From positions 39,695 through 103,694 of the forward strand of contig PYJD01000025.1 of NCBI GenBank assembly GCA_003635315.1: DNA of 64,000 nt, given 5' to 3'. Below are positions 17,093-26,318 of this stretch, piece after piece (within the stretch, counting starts at the first letter, position 1; each line of letters begins with the position of its first letter). This stretch comes from Candidatus Poribacteria bacterium. Lineage in GTDB: Bacteria > Poribacteria > WGA-4E > WGA-3G. The notes beneath the pieces are model-generated. The model was not told the DNA's origin. It ran no database searches and was given only the letters and a program-made list of their open reading frames with translations. A program made the translations under genes and the position numbers.

Positions 17093-18616
17093 ATGATTTT
17101 AGAATTCAGAAGCGGTAAAAGAAATACCGCACAATTTACAAATATTATAAAGTATACGCTTCATTCTATTAAGTACATGATAGTTTTCCTATGTACTCTC
17201 ATTCTTAGTATTTCTCCACAAAATAGTCATGCCGATGCACATTCAGCTGAAGAAAAAGAGATAGCATTATGGGGCGGATCACTAAGCCGTAATATGGTGT
17301 CAGACGAGAGGAATATCCTATCAAGTTGGAATTATGAAACTGGGGAAAACATAAAATGGACTGCAGAACTCGGCTCACAAAGTTATGCCGGACCACTCAT
17401 TATAGGTGGAAAAGTATTCGTTGGGACGAATAATGAAGCATTACTGAATCCAAAATTGACTGGAGATCGTGGGAATATCGTCGCGTTTAATGTCTCTAAT
17501 GGTGAATTTCTGTGGCAAATCACACACACTAAACTTCCTGCAGGAAGGGTTAATGATTGGCCACTGCAAGGCATCTGTTCTACACCATATATTGAAGGGG
17601 ATAGACTCTATTATATCTCTAATCGATGTGAAGTGGTTTGTATTGATACTGAAGGTTTCCTTGATGGAGAAAATGATGGTCCTTATACTGAGGAATCTGA
17701 AAATACTGATATAGATGGAGATATCATCTGGATCTACGATATGATGGATGAGTTAGATGTCTTCCCTCATAACTTAGCGACATGTTCACCACTTGCTGTT
17801 GGCGATCTGTTGTTTTTAGAGACAAGTAATGGCGTTGATGAAACACATCTCCACATACCTGTTCCTGATGCTCCCAGTTTTATCGCATTGAATAAAAATA
17901 CTGGGGAACTTGTGTGGGAAGACGCATCACCAGGTGAGAATATCTTGCACGGTCAATGGTCAAATCCTGCATACGGTGTAATAAATGGTGTTCCTCAAGT
18001 TATTATTCCTGGCGGTGATGGTTGGGTATATTCCTTTGAACCTGAAACTGGGAACATTATCTGGAAGTTTGATTGTAATCCAAAAGATTCTGAATGGGAA
18101 CTGGGTGGTCGCGGAACACGCAATAATATCATCTCTACGCCTGTTGTTTTTGATGATAAAGTCTACTTAGCTGTCGGACAAGATCCTGAGCATGGCGAAG
18201 GTGTCGGTCATCTATGGTGTATTGATGCTTCTCAAAAAGGTGATATTACCTCTACTGCAGCAGTATGGCACTTCGGTAATGAACAGTTTAATCGCACAAT
18301 GTCAACTGTAGCCATCCATGAAGGACTCCTATACATTTCTGATCTAAGTGGTTTCATATACTGTTTAGATGTAAAAACTGGAGACTTATACTGGACTCAT
18401 GATACCTTCGCAGCTATTTGGGGATCACCTTATGTTGTTGATGGAAAAGTCTACCTGGGAACTGAGGATGGGGATGTAATCATCTTGAAAACAGGTAAGA
18501 CAAAGGAAGTAATAAATCAGATTAATATGGGGAGTGCAGTATATACTACACCCGTTGCAAAAGATGGGGTGCTATACATTGTAACCCGGAATCGATTGTT
18601 TGCTATAGCTGAATAG
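17093..18616 (+). CDS. Secreted PQQ-like beta-propeller protein 2
   Basis: A 507-residue propeller protein. The N-terminus has a long pre-region before the signal-like run 'YMIVFLCTLILSISPQNSHADA', so an internal ATG at 17177 may be the true start. Blades are visible as 'IVAFNVSNGEFLWQITH', 'FIALNKNTGELVWEDA', 'VYSFEPETGNIIWKFD', 'IYCLDVKTGDLYWTHD' and 'VIILKTGKTKEVI'. An acidic insert (about 195-225) separates the second and third blades. It is the last gene of the 14.8-18.6 kb operon, starting three bases after the lipoprotein gene. It may act as an extracytoplasmic binding or redox protein. Confidence 0.8.
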   Translation: MILEFRSGKRNTAQFTNIIKYTLHSIKYMIVFLCTLILSISPQNSHADAHSAEEKEIALWGGSLSRNMVSDERNILSSWNYETGENIKWTAELGSQSYAGPLIIGGKVFVGTNNEALLNPKLTGDRGNIVAFNVSNGEFLWQITHTKLPAGRVNDWPLQGICSTPYIEGDRLYYISNRCEVVCIDTEGFLDGENDGPYTEESENTDIDGDIIWIYDMMDELDVFPHNLATCSPLAVGDLLFLETSNGVDETHLHIPVPDAPSFIALNKNTGELVWEDASPGENILHGQWSNPAYGVINGVPQVIIPGGDGWVYSFEPETGNIIWKFDCNPKDSEWELGGRGTRNNIISTPVVFDDKVYLAVGQDPEHGEGVGHLWCIDASQKGDITSTAAVWHFGNEQFNRTMSTVAIHEGLLYISDLSGFIYCLDVKTGDLYWTHDTFAAIWGSPYVVDGKVYLGTEDGDVIILKTGKTKEVINQINMGSAVYTTPVAKDGVLYIVTRNRLFAIAE

Positions 18617-18809
18617 CTTAACTAATTTCTAAGTTCAAATTATTGGTAATTTAACTGAATACTCTTGATAGAATTATCCCTGAAATCTGCCGAATGCATT
18701 CCATGCATTCGGCGTTGATTTGAAACTTACCGATTATTGACGCTATTGGTTATGTAAACACCACATTCATTCTGTTCAGATAAGGATTTACACTACATAA
18801 GATTTATAG

Positions 18810-19883
18810 ATGAAGATTACAGAAAAAATAAAAAATGCTCGTACCACATTGGACGAACATGTTCGCGAAATTGTAAACTGGCATTTTAGTCCAGAAACTG
18901 GTTGTCCATTCTGGTTAGAATATGCAGAAAAATTAGATTTTGACCCACGTAAAGAAATTGCTGGGTATGACGACTTAAAATGTTTAGGGCATTTTGAGGA
19001 TGAATGGCTTCGAGGTGGACCAATCCGCAGGTGGGTGCCTAAAGCCTATGAAAACGAACCCGTATACGTTTTTGAAACAGGTGGGTCAACAGGTATTCCA
19101 AAATCACGAATTAGTGTCCAAGATTTTCAAATTGACTATGAGATTTTTAGTCAAACACTTTCTGAGGAAAGTTTCCCTAAGGGAAGTGATTGGTTGATGT
19201 TAGGTCCCACAGGTCCAAGACGTCTGCGTTTAGCTGTCGAACATCTTGCGCAACATCGTGGTGGAATCTGTTTCCTCGTTGATCTTGATCCTCGGTGGGT
19301 TAACCAACTTGTTCGTTATGGTAAGAATGAAGAGTTAGACGCATATAAAAACCACGTTATATCCCAAGCATTAAATGTACTGAAAGCACATGATAATGTG
19401 CAATGTCTTTTTACAACCCCTAAGCTCCTTGAGGCATTGTGTGAAAAAATTTCTTTACAGAAAGTCGGAATAAAAGGGATTTTCTGTGGTGGAACTGAGA
19501 TGGACGCACAGTTTCATCGTTTCGCACGTGAAGAACTTGTTCCGGGTATAGACTTCATTCCAACCTATGGTAATACACTTATGGGATTGGCAACATGTAA
19601 ACCATTCGATCCTGCAGATAACTACACGATTGTTTATTATCCGCCACAACCACGGGCTGTTATAGAACTTGTCAATCCTGATAATCCAGATCAAAAAGTT
19701 GATTATGGAGAAACGGGTCGTGTCATGCTGACGACTCTGACAAAAGAATTCTTTGTGCCACGTTTTCTTGAAAGGGATGAGGCAGAACGAGCAAAACCTA
19801 TCCTTCAATATCCGTGGGATGGTGTTGAAAACCTACGGCTACTCACCGAACTACAGGAGAGTGTGGTTGTAGGTGTTTATTAA
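18810..19883 (+). CDS. PaaK/LuxE-like adenylate-forming enzyme, short form
   Basis: A 357-residue protein of the ANL superfamily, closest in layout to phenylacetate-CoA ligase or LuxE acyl-protein synthetase. The nucleotide-binding loop is 'FETGGSTGIPKSR' (about residues 90-102), and 'PTYGNTLMGL' and 'YGETGRVML' match later core motifs. It lacks the usual roughly 100-residue C-terminal lid domain, as does LuxE (about 370 residues). It would activate a carboxylic acid with ATP. Two genes downstream lies an ALDH/acyl-CoA-reductase-like gene, the partner expected if activated acids are reduced to aldehydes. The ribosome site is weak. Confidence 0.7.
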   Translation: MKITEKIKNARTTLDEHVREIVNWHFSPETGCPFWLEYAEKLDFDPRKEIAGYDDLKCLGHFEDEWLRGGPIRRWVPKAYENEPVYVFETGGSTGIPKSRISVQDFQIDYEIFSQTLSEESFPKGSDWLMLGPTGPRRLRLAVEHLAQHRGGICFLVDLDPRWVNQLVRYGKNEELDAYKNHVISQALNVLKAHDNVQCLFTTPKLLEALCEKISLQKVGIKGIFCGGTEMDAQFHRFAREELVPGIDFIPTYGNTLMGLATCKPFDPADNYTIVYYPPQPRAVIELVNPDNPDQKVDYGETGRVMLTTLTKEFFVPRFLERDEAERAKPILQYPWDGVENLRLLTELQESVVVGVY

Positions 19884-19963
19884 CAAGACAATTTAGGACA
19901 TAATTACCTAATTGCAACTTGCACTTAGCAGGTATTGTGATGATTAATGGAGATACAACTGAT

Positions 19964-20662
19964 ATGTCAATAAAAATCGAGAAAGTTTTTCGCTCACCTT
20001 ATGCGGTACCAAACGGTTTACAGGTCACTAATGAAGGTTTATGGTTAGTCGACCAAATCACAGATAGAGTCATGTTAGTAGAAATCACATGTGATCACGA
20101 ATACCATGTCCCAAAACATATACGGGATATTCCAAGCGAATCTTCAAATACAAGCGGCATGGCTTATGGTGATGGGGCACTCTGGTTAGCTGCTAATGGT
20201 TCAGGGGATCGGTGGCGAGAAATCCGTGATACTGATGCTAAACCGGGAGACGGTGAAATCTTTCAAGTAGATCCAAATACTGGTGAAACTTTGGGACGGT
20301 TTCCTGTACCAGATGGGGGTGGTACACACGGGGTCGAATATGACAATTTTGATAATGGACACCTCTGGGTACAAACCCTAAAAAACCAAGTAATCCATAA
20401 GGTAAAAATATCTGACTGGTCAATTCAACATACTTTACCATTACCTTACGGTAGAGCACACGGAACCGTTCGTGTAGAAGATGGACTCTGGGTCGTTCAC
20501 ACATCCGATCGGGTTATTGTCAAACTTGATCTGAATGACGGGAAAATCCTTGACAAAATTGAGGTCGGAGAAGAGTATCCTGAACCACACGGATTATCTA
20601 TCTACGGGGATGATTTCCTTTATTGTGATGCATCCTCAGGATGGGTCGCACAAATTAGTTAA
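19964..20662 (+). CDS. SMP30/Vgb-like beta-propeller protein
   Basis: About 232 residues from the ATG at 19964, where the recognisable fold begins ('KIEKVFRSPYAVPNGLQVTNEGLWLVDQ'). Earlier in-frame starts (TTG 19919, ATG 19940) are possible. Repeats 'GMAYGDGALWLAANG', 'GVEYDNFDNGHLWVQT', 'TVRVEDGLWVVHTS' and 'GLSIYGDDFLYCDA' indicate a six-bladed propeller of the SMP-30/NHL/virginiamycin-lyase type. There is no signal peptide, so it is probably cytoplasmic. It lies between an adenylating enzyme and an aldehyde dehydrogenase and could be a lactonase or lyase acting on the pathway intermediate. That role is inferred from position only. Confidence 0.65.
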   Translation: MSIKIEKVFRSPYAVPNGLQVTNEGLWLVDQITDRVMLVEITCDHEYHVPKHIRDIPSESSNTSGMAYGDGALWLAANGSGDRWREIRDTDAKPGDGEIFQVDPNTGETLGRFPVPDGGGTHGVEYDNFDNGHLWVQTLKNQVIHKVKISDWSIQHTLPLPYGRAHGTVRVEDGLWVVHTSDRVIVKLDLNDGKILDKIEVGEEYPEPHGLSIYGDDFLYCDASSGWVAQIS

Positions 20663-20698
20663 TAAGAAAACACATTGACCATGGAATCATAATAACCA

Positions 20699-22117
20699 AT
20701 GCAACATATCCCAATTTTACGCGCAGGGCGTACATACAGAAGTCTAAATACCGTAACGGTTCCTCATATCAAAACGGGTGAACCATTAGTTGATGTTAGT
20801 CAAGCTAATCGCGGTCTAATTGCGAAAGATCTAATTGATATACCCCTTCATCAGCAAACCCTAAAACAATTTTCTGTGAAGGGATTGGTGTCTATCTGTA
20901 AAGACGCTGCACGGCATTTTACTTCTTCCGATTTGCCACTTGATGATACTATCCAATCTCCAGAAGTTTATATCAAACAGCTTTCGGGTACAACGGGTAT
21001 GCCAGAGGCACTTTGTAGACAGAATATGGAGAAAATTCGGGGTGTCTTAGAAAACATTGATGTCGTTTTAGATGGACTAACTCGAGGATTAGATCTTAAA
21101 ATACTTGATGATGGGTGGGGAAAACAGAATGGACGAATCCTTAGTTATGTGTGTGAGACAAACTCCCTCGGAGCAATTTTACCCAGTAATTCTCCGGGTG
21201 TCCATTCACTATGGATTCCTGCTTTTGCATTGAAAGTTCCACTTGTTTTGAAGCCTGGTCGTGAAGAACCATGGACACCATATCGTATTGCACAAGCCTT
21301 CATAGCTGCTGGTGCACCTATGGAAGCATTTAGTTTTTATCCAACAGATTATTCTGGAGCAAATGAAATCCTGGTTCGAACTGGTAGGTCAATGTTATTT
21401 GGTGGCGGTTCTACTGTTGCTCCTTGGGTAAATGATCCACGTGTCGAAATACATGGACCTGGTAGAAGTAAAATCATCATACATCAGGATACAATATCGA
21501 ATATCGGAGATTATCTTGATCTCATTGTAGAATCGGTATCAAAAAACGGTGGCAGATCTTGCATTAATGCATCTGGTGTATGGGTAACAGCACAGGGTAG
21601 AGATACAGCCGAAGCCATTACTGAACGACTATCACAAATACAACCGAAACCACTCGACCATCCTGAAGCTGGTATCGCTGCATGGGCAAATCCAAAAGCT
21701 GCACACGGTATTTCATCACTTATTGACAGACAGATAAAACAACCCGGCGCGGTAGAATTAACAAAAGGTGATCGAGTTGTTGAATTAGATGGATGTACTT
21801 TCCTCAGACCCACAGTTATATGGTGTGAAGATTCTGAACATCCATTAGCAAATACTGAATTTCCATTCCCTTTTGTTAGTATCAGCGAAGTTCCAGTTTC
21901 ACAGCTTGTAGAATCCATTGGTGAAACATTAGTTGCTACAGTTATTACTGATAACACACGACTAATTCAAGAACTGTTGGAAACACCATTAATTGACAGA
22001 TTGAACATTGGTCCAATTCCAACAAACCAGATTTCATGGGATAGTCCCCATGAAGGAAATCTGTTTGAACATTTATATCGACAACGCGCTTTTCAACAGG
22101 ACAAATTGCTTAAATGA
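20699..22117 (+). CDS. Aldehyde dehydrogenase / acyl-CoA reductase-like protein
   Basis: A 472-residue member of the ALDH superfamily. The cofactor region is 'GAILPSNSPGVHSLWIPAFALKVPLVLKPGREEPWTP' (about 160-200), and the catalytic cysteine is in 'KNGGRSCINASGVWV' (about 282-296). The usual ALDH general-base Glu motif is not obvious, which also holds for acyl-CoA reductases that work in the reductive direction (LuxC-type). The adjacent PaaK/LuxE-like enzyme and an alcohol dehydrogenase fit a route from acid to activated acyl to aldehyde to alcohol. An oxidising ALDH cannot be excluded. The start codon has a poor ribosome site. Confidence 0.75.
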   Translation: MQHIPILRAGRTYRSLNTVTVPHIKTGEPLVDVSQANRGLIAKDLIDIPLHQQTLKQFSVKGLVSICKDAARHFTSSDLPLDDTIQSPEVYIKQLSGTTGMPEALCRQNMEKIRGVLENIDVVLDGLTRGLDLKILDDGWGKQNGRILSYVCETNSLGAILPSNSPGVHSLWIPAFALKVPLVLKPGREEPWTPYRIAQAFIAAGAPMEAFSFYPTDYSGANEILVRTGRSMLFGGGSTVAPWVNDPRVEIHGPGRSKIIIHQDTISNIGDYLDLIVESVSKNGGRSCINASGVWVTAQGRDTAEAITERLSQIQPKPLDHPEAGIAAWANPKAAHGISSLIDRQIKQPGAVELTKGDRVVELDGCTFLRPTVIWCEDSEHPLANTEFPFPFVSISEVPVSQLVESIGETLVATVITDNTRLIQELLETPLIDRLNIGPIPTNQISWDSPHEGNLFEHLYRQRAFQQDKLLK

Positions 22118-22268
22118 AGCTATTTGTAGAGGAATTAAATGAAAATACTACCTTTATCACAAAAGCTTTGGAGTAAAATACCAGTATTCTAATCTGTTGA
22201 TCATGATAGACCATTCAGATTCTAATGTTTGCCTTTTGTAGATTGTCCTATATTAGGTCCTCTTAGTT

Positions 22269-23774
22269 ATGACTGATAATCCAAATATTATTCTCATCTA
22301 CGCAGACGATCTTGGTCGCGGTATGCTAAGTTGTTATGGACAACGCCACTTTGAGACACCAAATATTGACCGTCTCGCCAATGAAGGTATGCGATTTAAC
22401 CACGCATACGGATGTGCTTTTTGTGCGCCATCCCGAGCAAGTATGCTAACAGGTCTACACGATTGCCATAAAGGTACATGGACATATACAAAAGGCGGAA
22501 TATATAAAAATATCAGTTCGGGTAAAATGGAATACAGTGAGATAACAGAACTCATCCATACAACTGGACTTCAGGCGACTGATGGGGATGTGTTTTTGCC
22601 ACAGATGCCTGAAGAAGCAGGTTATTATACGGGTCAAATTGGAAAACTGGAATGGGGGTTTGCTACAACTGGGGATCGTATCCGCAGACATGGATGGAAG
22701 TATCACTACGGATACTATGACCATCAACGTTGTCACGGGTTTTACCCTCCTTTCCTATTTGATAATGGCGATATCACTGAGATCAAAGGGAATACACATG
22801 CAGATTGTGGGAAACACCAAAATATAGAATCCGATGAGAATTTAGAACACCGTAGAAATCGGAAAGGAAAAGCTGTATATTCTCAGGATATTTTCAATGA
22901 AAAGATTATACAGTTCATACGAAACCACAAAGATAAACCTTTCTTCTTATATCATCCTTCCCAACTACCACACGGTCCGATTGCAATACCTGAAATTCAT
23001 CCTGCAGTAAAACAGTCATCAGAATTGACTACTTATGAAAAAGAATATGCATCAATGATTTTAAAACTGGATGAAACCGTGGGGATTATCCTTGATGAAC
23101 TTCAACGGCTTGGGATAGATGACCGGACTATGATTATTTTTTGTTCAGATAATGGGCATGAGGTTTATGCAAAACAGGTAGGACGAACTACTGGACGAAA
23201 TAAGAGTCTGGATAACGAACAATTCGATGATATTACAACTAAATTCTACTCAGAGACCGGCGGGGATGTATTCAATGGAAATGATGGTATGGGTGGACTA
23301 AAGTTCTCAAGTTGGGAAGGGGGTACACGTATCCCATACATTGTCCGATATCCAGAATACATTCCAGAAGATACAGAATCTAATCAGATGATTACAAACT
23401 ATGATGTCATGCCAACCATTGCTGATCTACTTGGGATGAATATACCAGATGGAAAAGATGGTGTGTCATTTTTACCAACTCTGTTTCAACAATCAGAACA
23501 GCAACAAAGTAGGGAATGGATTGTCTATGCTTCTCGACTTGGTCCTGCCTTGGTAACATCTGATGGATGGAAATGTCGTTATATCAACAAGAATAATACT
23601 TTCCAGTTATATTATATCAAAGAAGATTATCGGGAGGAACAGGATCTGTCATCAGATTATCCTGATCTTGTAGAAAGGTTGAGTGGTTGGTTACTCAATG
23701 CATGTGATGGAGATTATCACCATGGGACACCACACGCACATCTTACTGAATATCCAACGAAAAACTTAACGTAA
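22269..23774 (+). CDS. Sulfatase (formylglycine type)
   Basis: A 501-residue arylsulfatase-family enzyme without a signal peptide. The metal site starts at 'NIILIYADDLGRG'. The modification motif 'CAFCAPSRASMLTG' contains C-x-P-S-R (about residues 55-62), in which the cysteine is converted to formylglycine. 'MIIFCSDNGHE' supplies the second Asp-Asn pair, and 'GGTRIPYIVRYPEYIP' the C-terminal strand. It would hydrolyse a sulfate ester. Lack of a signal peptide suggests a cytoplasmic substrate, such as an imported sulfated compound or a pathway intermediate. It stands inside the 18.8-30.3 kb gene run with gaps of about 150 bases on each side. Confidence 0.85.
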   Translation: MTDNPNIILIYADDLGRGMLSCYGQRHFETPNIDRLANEGMRFNHAYGCAFCAPSRASMLTGLHDCHKGTWTYTKGGIYKNISSGKMEYSEITELIHTTGLQATDGDVFLPQMPEEAGYYTGQIGKLEWGFATTGDRIRRHGWKYHYGYYDHQRCHGFYPPFLFDNGDITEIKGNTHADCGKHQNIESDENLEHRRNRKGKAVYSQDIFNEKIIQFIRNHKDKPFFLYHPSQLPHGPIAIPEIHPAVKQSSELTTYEKEYASMILKLDETVGIILDELQRLGIDDRTMIIFCSDNGHEVYAKQVGRTTGRNKSLDNEQFDDITTKFYSETGGDVFNGNDGMGGLKFSSWEGGTRIPYIVRYPEYIPEDTESNQMITNYDVMPTIADLLGMNIPDGKDGVSFLPTLFQQSEQQQSREWIVYASRLGPALVTSDGWKCRYINKNNTFQLYYIKEDYREEQDLSSDYPDLVERLSGWLLNACDGDYHHGTPHAHLTEYPTKNLT

Positions 23775-23892
23775 TACCATTTCTATTTGATTATATGCCA
23801 TTATATCACACTCTCCTCTGTAGGAGGGAACTCCGATTCCCGATTTTCTTTACAACGGTTAATGGAAAAACAATTATTAGAAATGATATAAT
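23774..23892. repeat. MITE-like element, family 3, with outward extended -10
   Basis: Left end ATACCATTTCTATTTGATTA and right end ATTATTAGAAATGATATAAT form inverted repeats around one copy of the TGTAGGAGGGAACTCCGATT phrase. The right end includes TGATATAAT (23884-23892), an exact TGnTATAAT extended -10 pointing at the alcohol dehydrogenase start 35 bases downstream. No good -35 is seen, as is usual for extended -10 promoters. Confidence 0.65.
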
Positions 23893-23927
23893 ATTGAAAT
23901 ACTGGAATTATTCAACAAAGAGTTTTC

Positions 23928-25049
23928 ATGGTATCCTTCGATTCTAATTTATCACAACGTGTTATATTTGGAGACAACAGCATTGAGAAGCTTGCACAAG
24001 CCACTAAAACATTGGGTGGTAGTTGTGTGCTCATCATTTCTGACAATGGAATCAAGGAAGCAGGTATACTGAACAGAGCATGTTCATCACTAAATAACGA
24101 AAAAATACATTGTCATGTTTTCACTGATGTTGAACCCAACCCAACAACAAAACATGTATATAAGGCTGTCCAATTTGCACAAGATAACAACCCAATTGAT
24201 CTAATTATTGGACTCGGTGGTGGAAGTGCAATGGATTGTGCAAAAGCAACGAATTTTATTCTAACAAATGGAGGTGAAATGGAGGACTATTGGGGAACTA
24301 ACAAAGCTACAAAACCTATGCTTCCCTCAATAGGCATACCGACAACAATAGGAACTGGAAGTGAGGCACAATCATATGCATTGATTGCACAAGAAGATAC
24401 ACATATAAAAATGGCTTGTGGAGATAAAAAAGCACAATTTGATACTGTCATTTTAGATCCAACCCTAACTGGTACCTTACCTAAATTGGTTGCCGCAATC
24501 ACAGGTATGGATGCCATAGCTCATGCTGTTGAAAGTTACGTTTCAACCAGACACAACCCCCTTTCTCAGATGTTCGCAATACACGCATGGAAAATGTTGG
24601 AGTCTAATTTCCAAATCGCCATTGACGGAGAACATATTTACGAACGTGGAAAGATGTTATTTGGCGCATATCTTGCCGGATTGGCAATAGAGAATTCTAT
24701 GCTTGGTGCCGCACATGCATGTGCAAATCCATTAACAGCAAGATATGGAATTACACACGGAATCGCGGTCAGTTTAATGCTACCGCATGTGATACGATTT
24801 AATGAAAAAATCGTTGGTGGTTTCTATCAAGAGTTTTATTCTAATGGGAATTTAGCTGATAGAATTGAATCTTTAATTGAATGTAGTGATTTACCGAACA
24901 CACTACAACAATGTACTGTCCAATATCCTATTAGGGCAACTGACCTTTCTACCTTAGCAAAGGAGGCATCGGTTCAATGGACAGCACAGTTTAACCCACG
25001 TCCTGTGGGTATAGATGATTTTGAGAGGTTATATGAAAAAGTATTTTGA
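23928..25049 (+). CDS. Iron-containing alcohol dehydrogenase
   Basis: A 373-residue protein of the Fe-ADH family. The nucleotide-binding signature is 'DLIIGLGGGSAMDCAKA' (about 91-107), with 'GIPTTIGTGSEAQSYA' (about 136-151). The metal ligands fit Asp in 'ITGMDAIAHAVESY', His in the same motif, and His in 'GAAHACANP' and 'YGITHGIAVSLML'. It would interconvert an aldehyde and an alcohol with NAD(P)H, fitting the aldehyde-producing genes upstream. Its 3' end overlaps the next start codon by 17 bases. A candidate promoter from a family-3 repeat lies 35 bases before the start. Confidence 0.88.
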   Translation: MVSFDSNLSQRVIFGDNSIEKLAQATKTLGGSCVLIISDNGIKEAGILNRACSSLNNEKIHCHVFTDVEPNPTTKHVYKAVQFAQDNNPIDLIIGLGGGSAMDCAKATNFILTNGGEMEDYWGTNKATKPMLPSIGIPTTIGTGSEAQSYALIAQEDTHIKMACGDKKAQFDTVILDPTLTGTLPKLVAAITGMDAIAHAVESYVSTRHNPLSQMFAIHAWKMLESNFQIAIDGEHIYERGKMLFGAYLAGLAIENSMLGAAHACANPLTARYGITHGIAVSLMLPHVIRFNEKIVGGFYQEFYSNGNLADRIESLIECSDLPNTLQQCTVQYPIRATDLSTLAKEASVQWTAQFNPRPVGIDDFERLYEKVF

Positions 25050-26220
25050 GTTATTACCTATCAAACTCACCGATACAAAAGAAATCATACGCTATATGAT
25101 AATTATTTTATCTTATATTTTGGCCTTATTTATTCTAAATATACAGATTTCTTTCGGTAATTGGGTTAGTTTCAGAGGTAATCAGCAGCTTACAGGTGTA
25201 GCTGAATCACAACTCCCTGATAAGCTTGATCTATTGTGGACATTTAACGCTTTCGGTATAGAGTCTACTGCAACCATCTATGATGGTACTGTATATGTTA
25301 CGGCATTGGATGGTAATTTATACGCTCTCAATGCTCAAACTGGAGAGAGTAGATGGAACTATAATGCTATGGCACCCATAAAGTCATCCCCATCAATTTC
25401 TAATGATGTCATATATTTTGGAGATGAGACAGGTATATTTCATGCTGTGGATATTAACACACACAAAAAGAAATGGCAGTATACTACCGAAGGTGAAATT
25501 GTATCTTCAGCAAATTTCATTGATAATAGGGTCTTATTCGGGTCCTATGATGGATTCCTATACTGTTTAGACATCAATAATGGTGATCTAATATGGAAAT
25601 TTGAAACTGAAGGATATGTTCATGCAACGCCAAGTGTTTGGCTGCATAAAAATGATGCAGATTCCAATGTTCTGAATTATGCAATTGCTACAGGATGTGA
25701 TGGCTATCTTCGTATCATTGATATTGAGAATGGAACACAAGCACAAATGGTAAATCTCGGTACTTATGTAGGTGCAAGTCCAGCAATATTAGATAATCAG
25801 GTCTTCTGTGGTACATATGGCAGCGAAATCCTAAGTGTGTCTTTGGATGAAGGGGATATTACATGGCGATATCAACATCCTGAACTAAAATATCCTTTTA
25901 TCGCTTCTGCTGCCATTACTGGAGATCAAGTTATTATTGGGGGACGTGATAAATTGGTTCATGCACTATCCAATCAGACTGGAGAGCCTATCTGGACCTA
26001 TAGAGCAAAATCGCGTATTGAATCTTCACCTGTTATTGTCGGTGAACGCGTATTCTTCGGTACAACTCGTGGATTAATTATAGGGTTAGATCTGTCATCT
26101 GGAGAATTGGTATGGGAATACGAAACTGGAGATGCAATTGTCGCTTCCCCAAGTGTTTCTGATGGACGAATTTATATCGGTAATGAAAGAGGTATACTTT
26201 TCTGTTTTGGGAAGAAATAA
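25033..26220 (+). CDS. PQQ-like beta-propeller protein 3
   Basis: A 395-residue protein from ATG 25033, preferred because GAGAGG lies four bases before it; an ATG six codons upstream is in frame. One hydrophobic segment near the N-terminus ('YMIIILSYILALFILNIQISFG') acts as signal or anchor. Then at least seven blades follow: 'LYALNAQTGESRWNYN', 'FHAVDINTHKKKWQYT', 'LYCLDINNGDLIWKFE', 'VHALSNQTGEPIWTYR' and 'IGLDLSSGELVWEYE'. The start overlaps the alcohol dehydrogenase gene, so translation is probably coupled. It resembles BamB-type and PQQ-like propellers; no catalytic residues are evident. Confidence 0.82.
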   Translation: MKKYFELLPIKLTDTKEIIRYMIIILSYILALFILNIQISFGNWVSFRGNQQLTGVAESQLPDKLDLLWTFNAFGIESTATIYDGTVYVTALDGNLYALNAQTGESRWNYNAMAPIKSSPSISNDVIYFGDETGIFHAVDINTHKKKWQYTTEGEIVSSANFIDNRVLFGSYDGFLYCLDINNGDLIWKFETEGYVHATPSVWLHKNDADSNVLNYAIATGCDGYLRIIDIENGTQAQMVNLGTYVGASPAILDNQVFCGTYGSEILSVSLDEGDITWRYQHPELKYPFIASAAITGDQVIIGGRDKLVHALSNQTGEPIWTYRAKSRIESSPVIVGERVFFGTTRGLIIGLDLSSGELVWEYETGDAIVASPSVSDGRIYIGNERGILFCFGKK

Positions 26221-26234
26221 TTAAATAATCCATA

Positions 26235-26264
26235 GATAGGTTCGGTTTCTAATCCGAACCTATC
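26235..26264. terminator. Hairpin after the propeller gene
   Basis: GATAGGTTCGG and CCGAACCTATC form an 11-bp stem with an 8-base loop, 15 bases after the stop codon. Only TTG follows rather than a T-run, so it may be a weak terminator or an mRNA-stabilising hairpin between propeller and radical SAM genes. Confidence 0.5.
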
Positions 26265-26318
26265 TTGAAGAAAAACACATTTGTAGATTTACTCTATACA
26301 TATAAAAGGAATATAGAA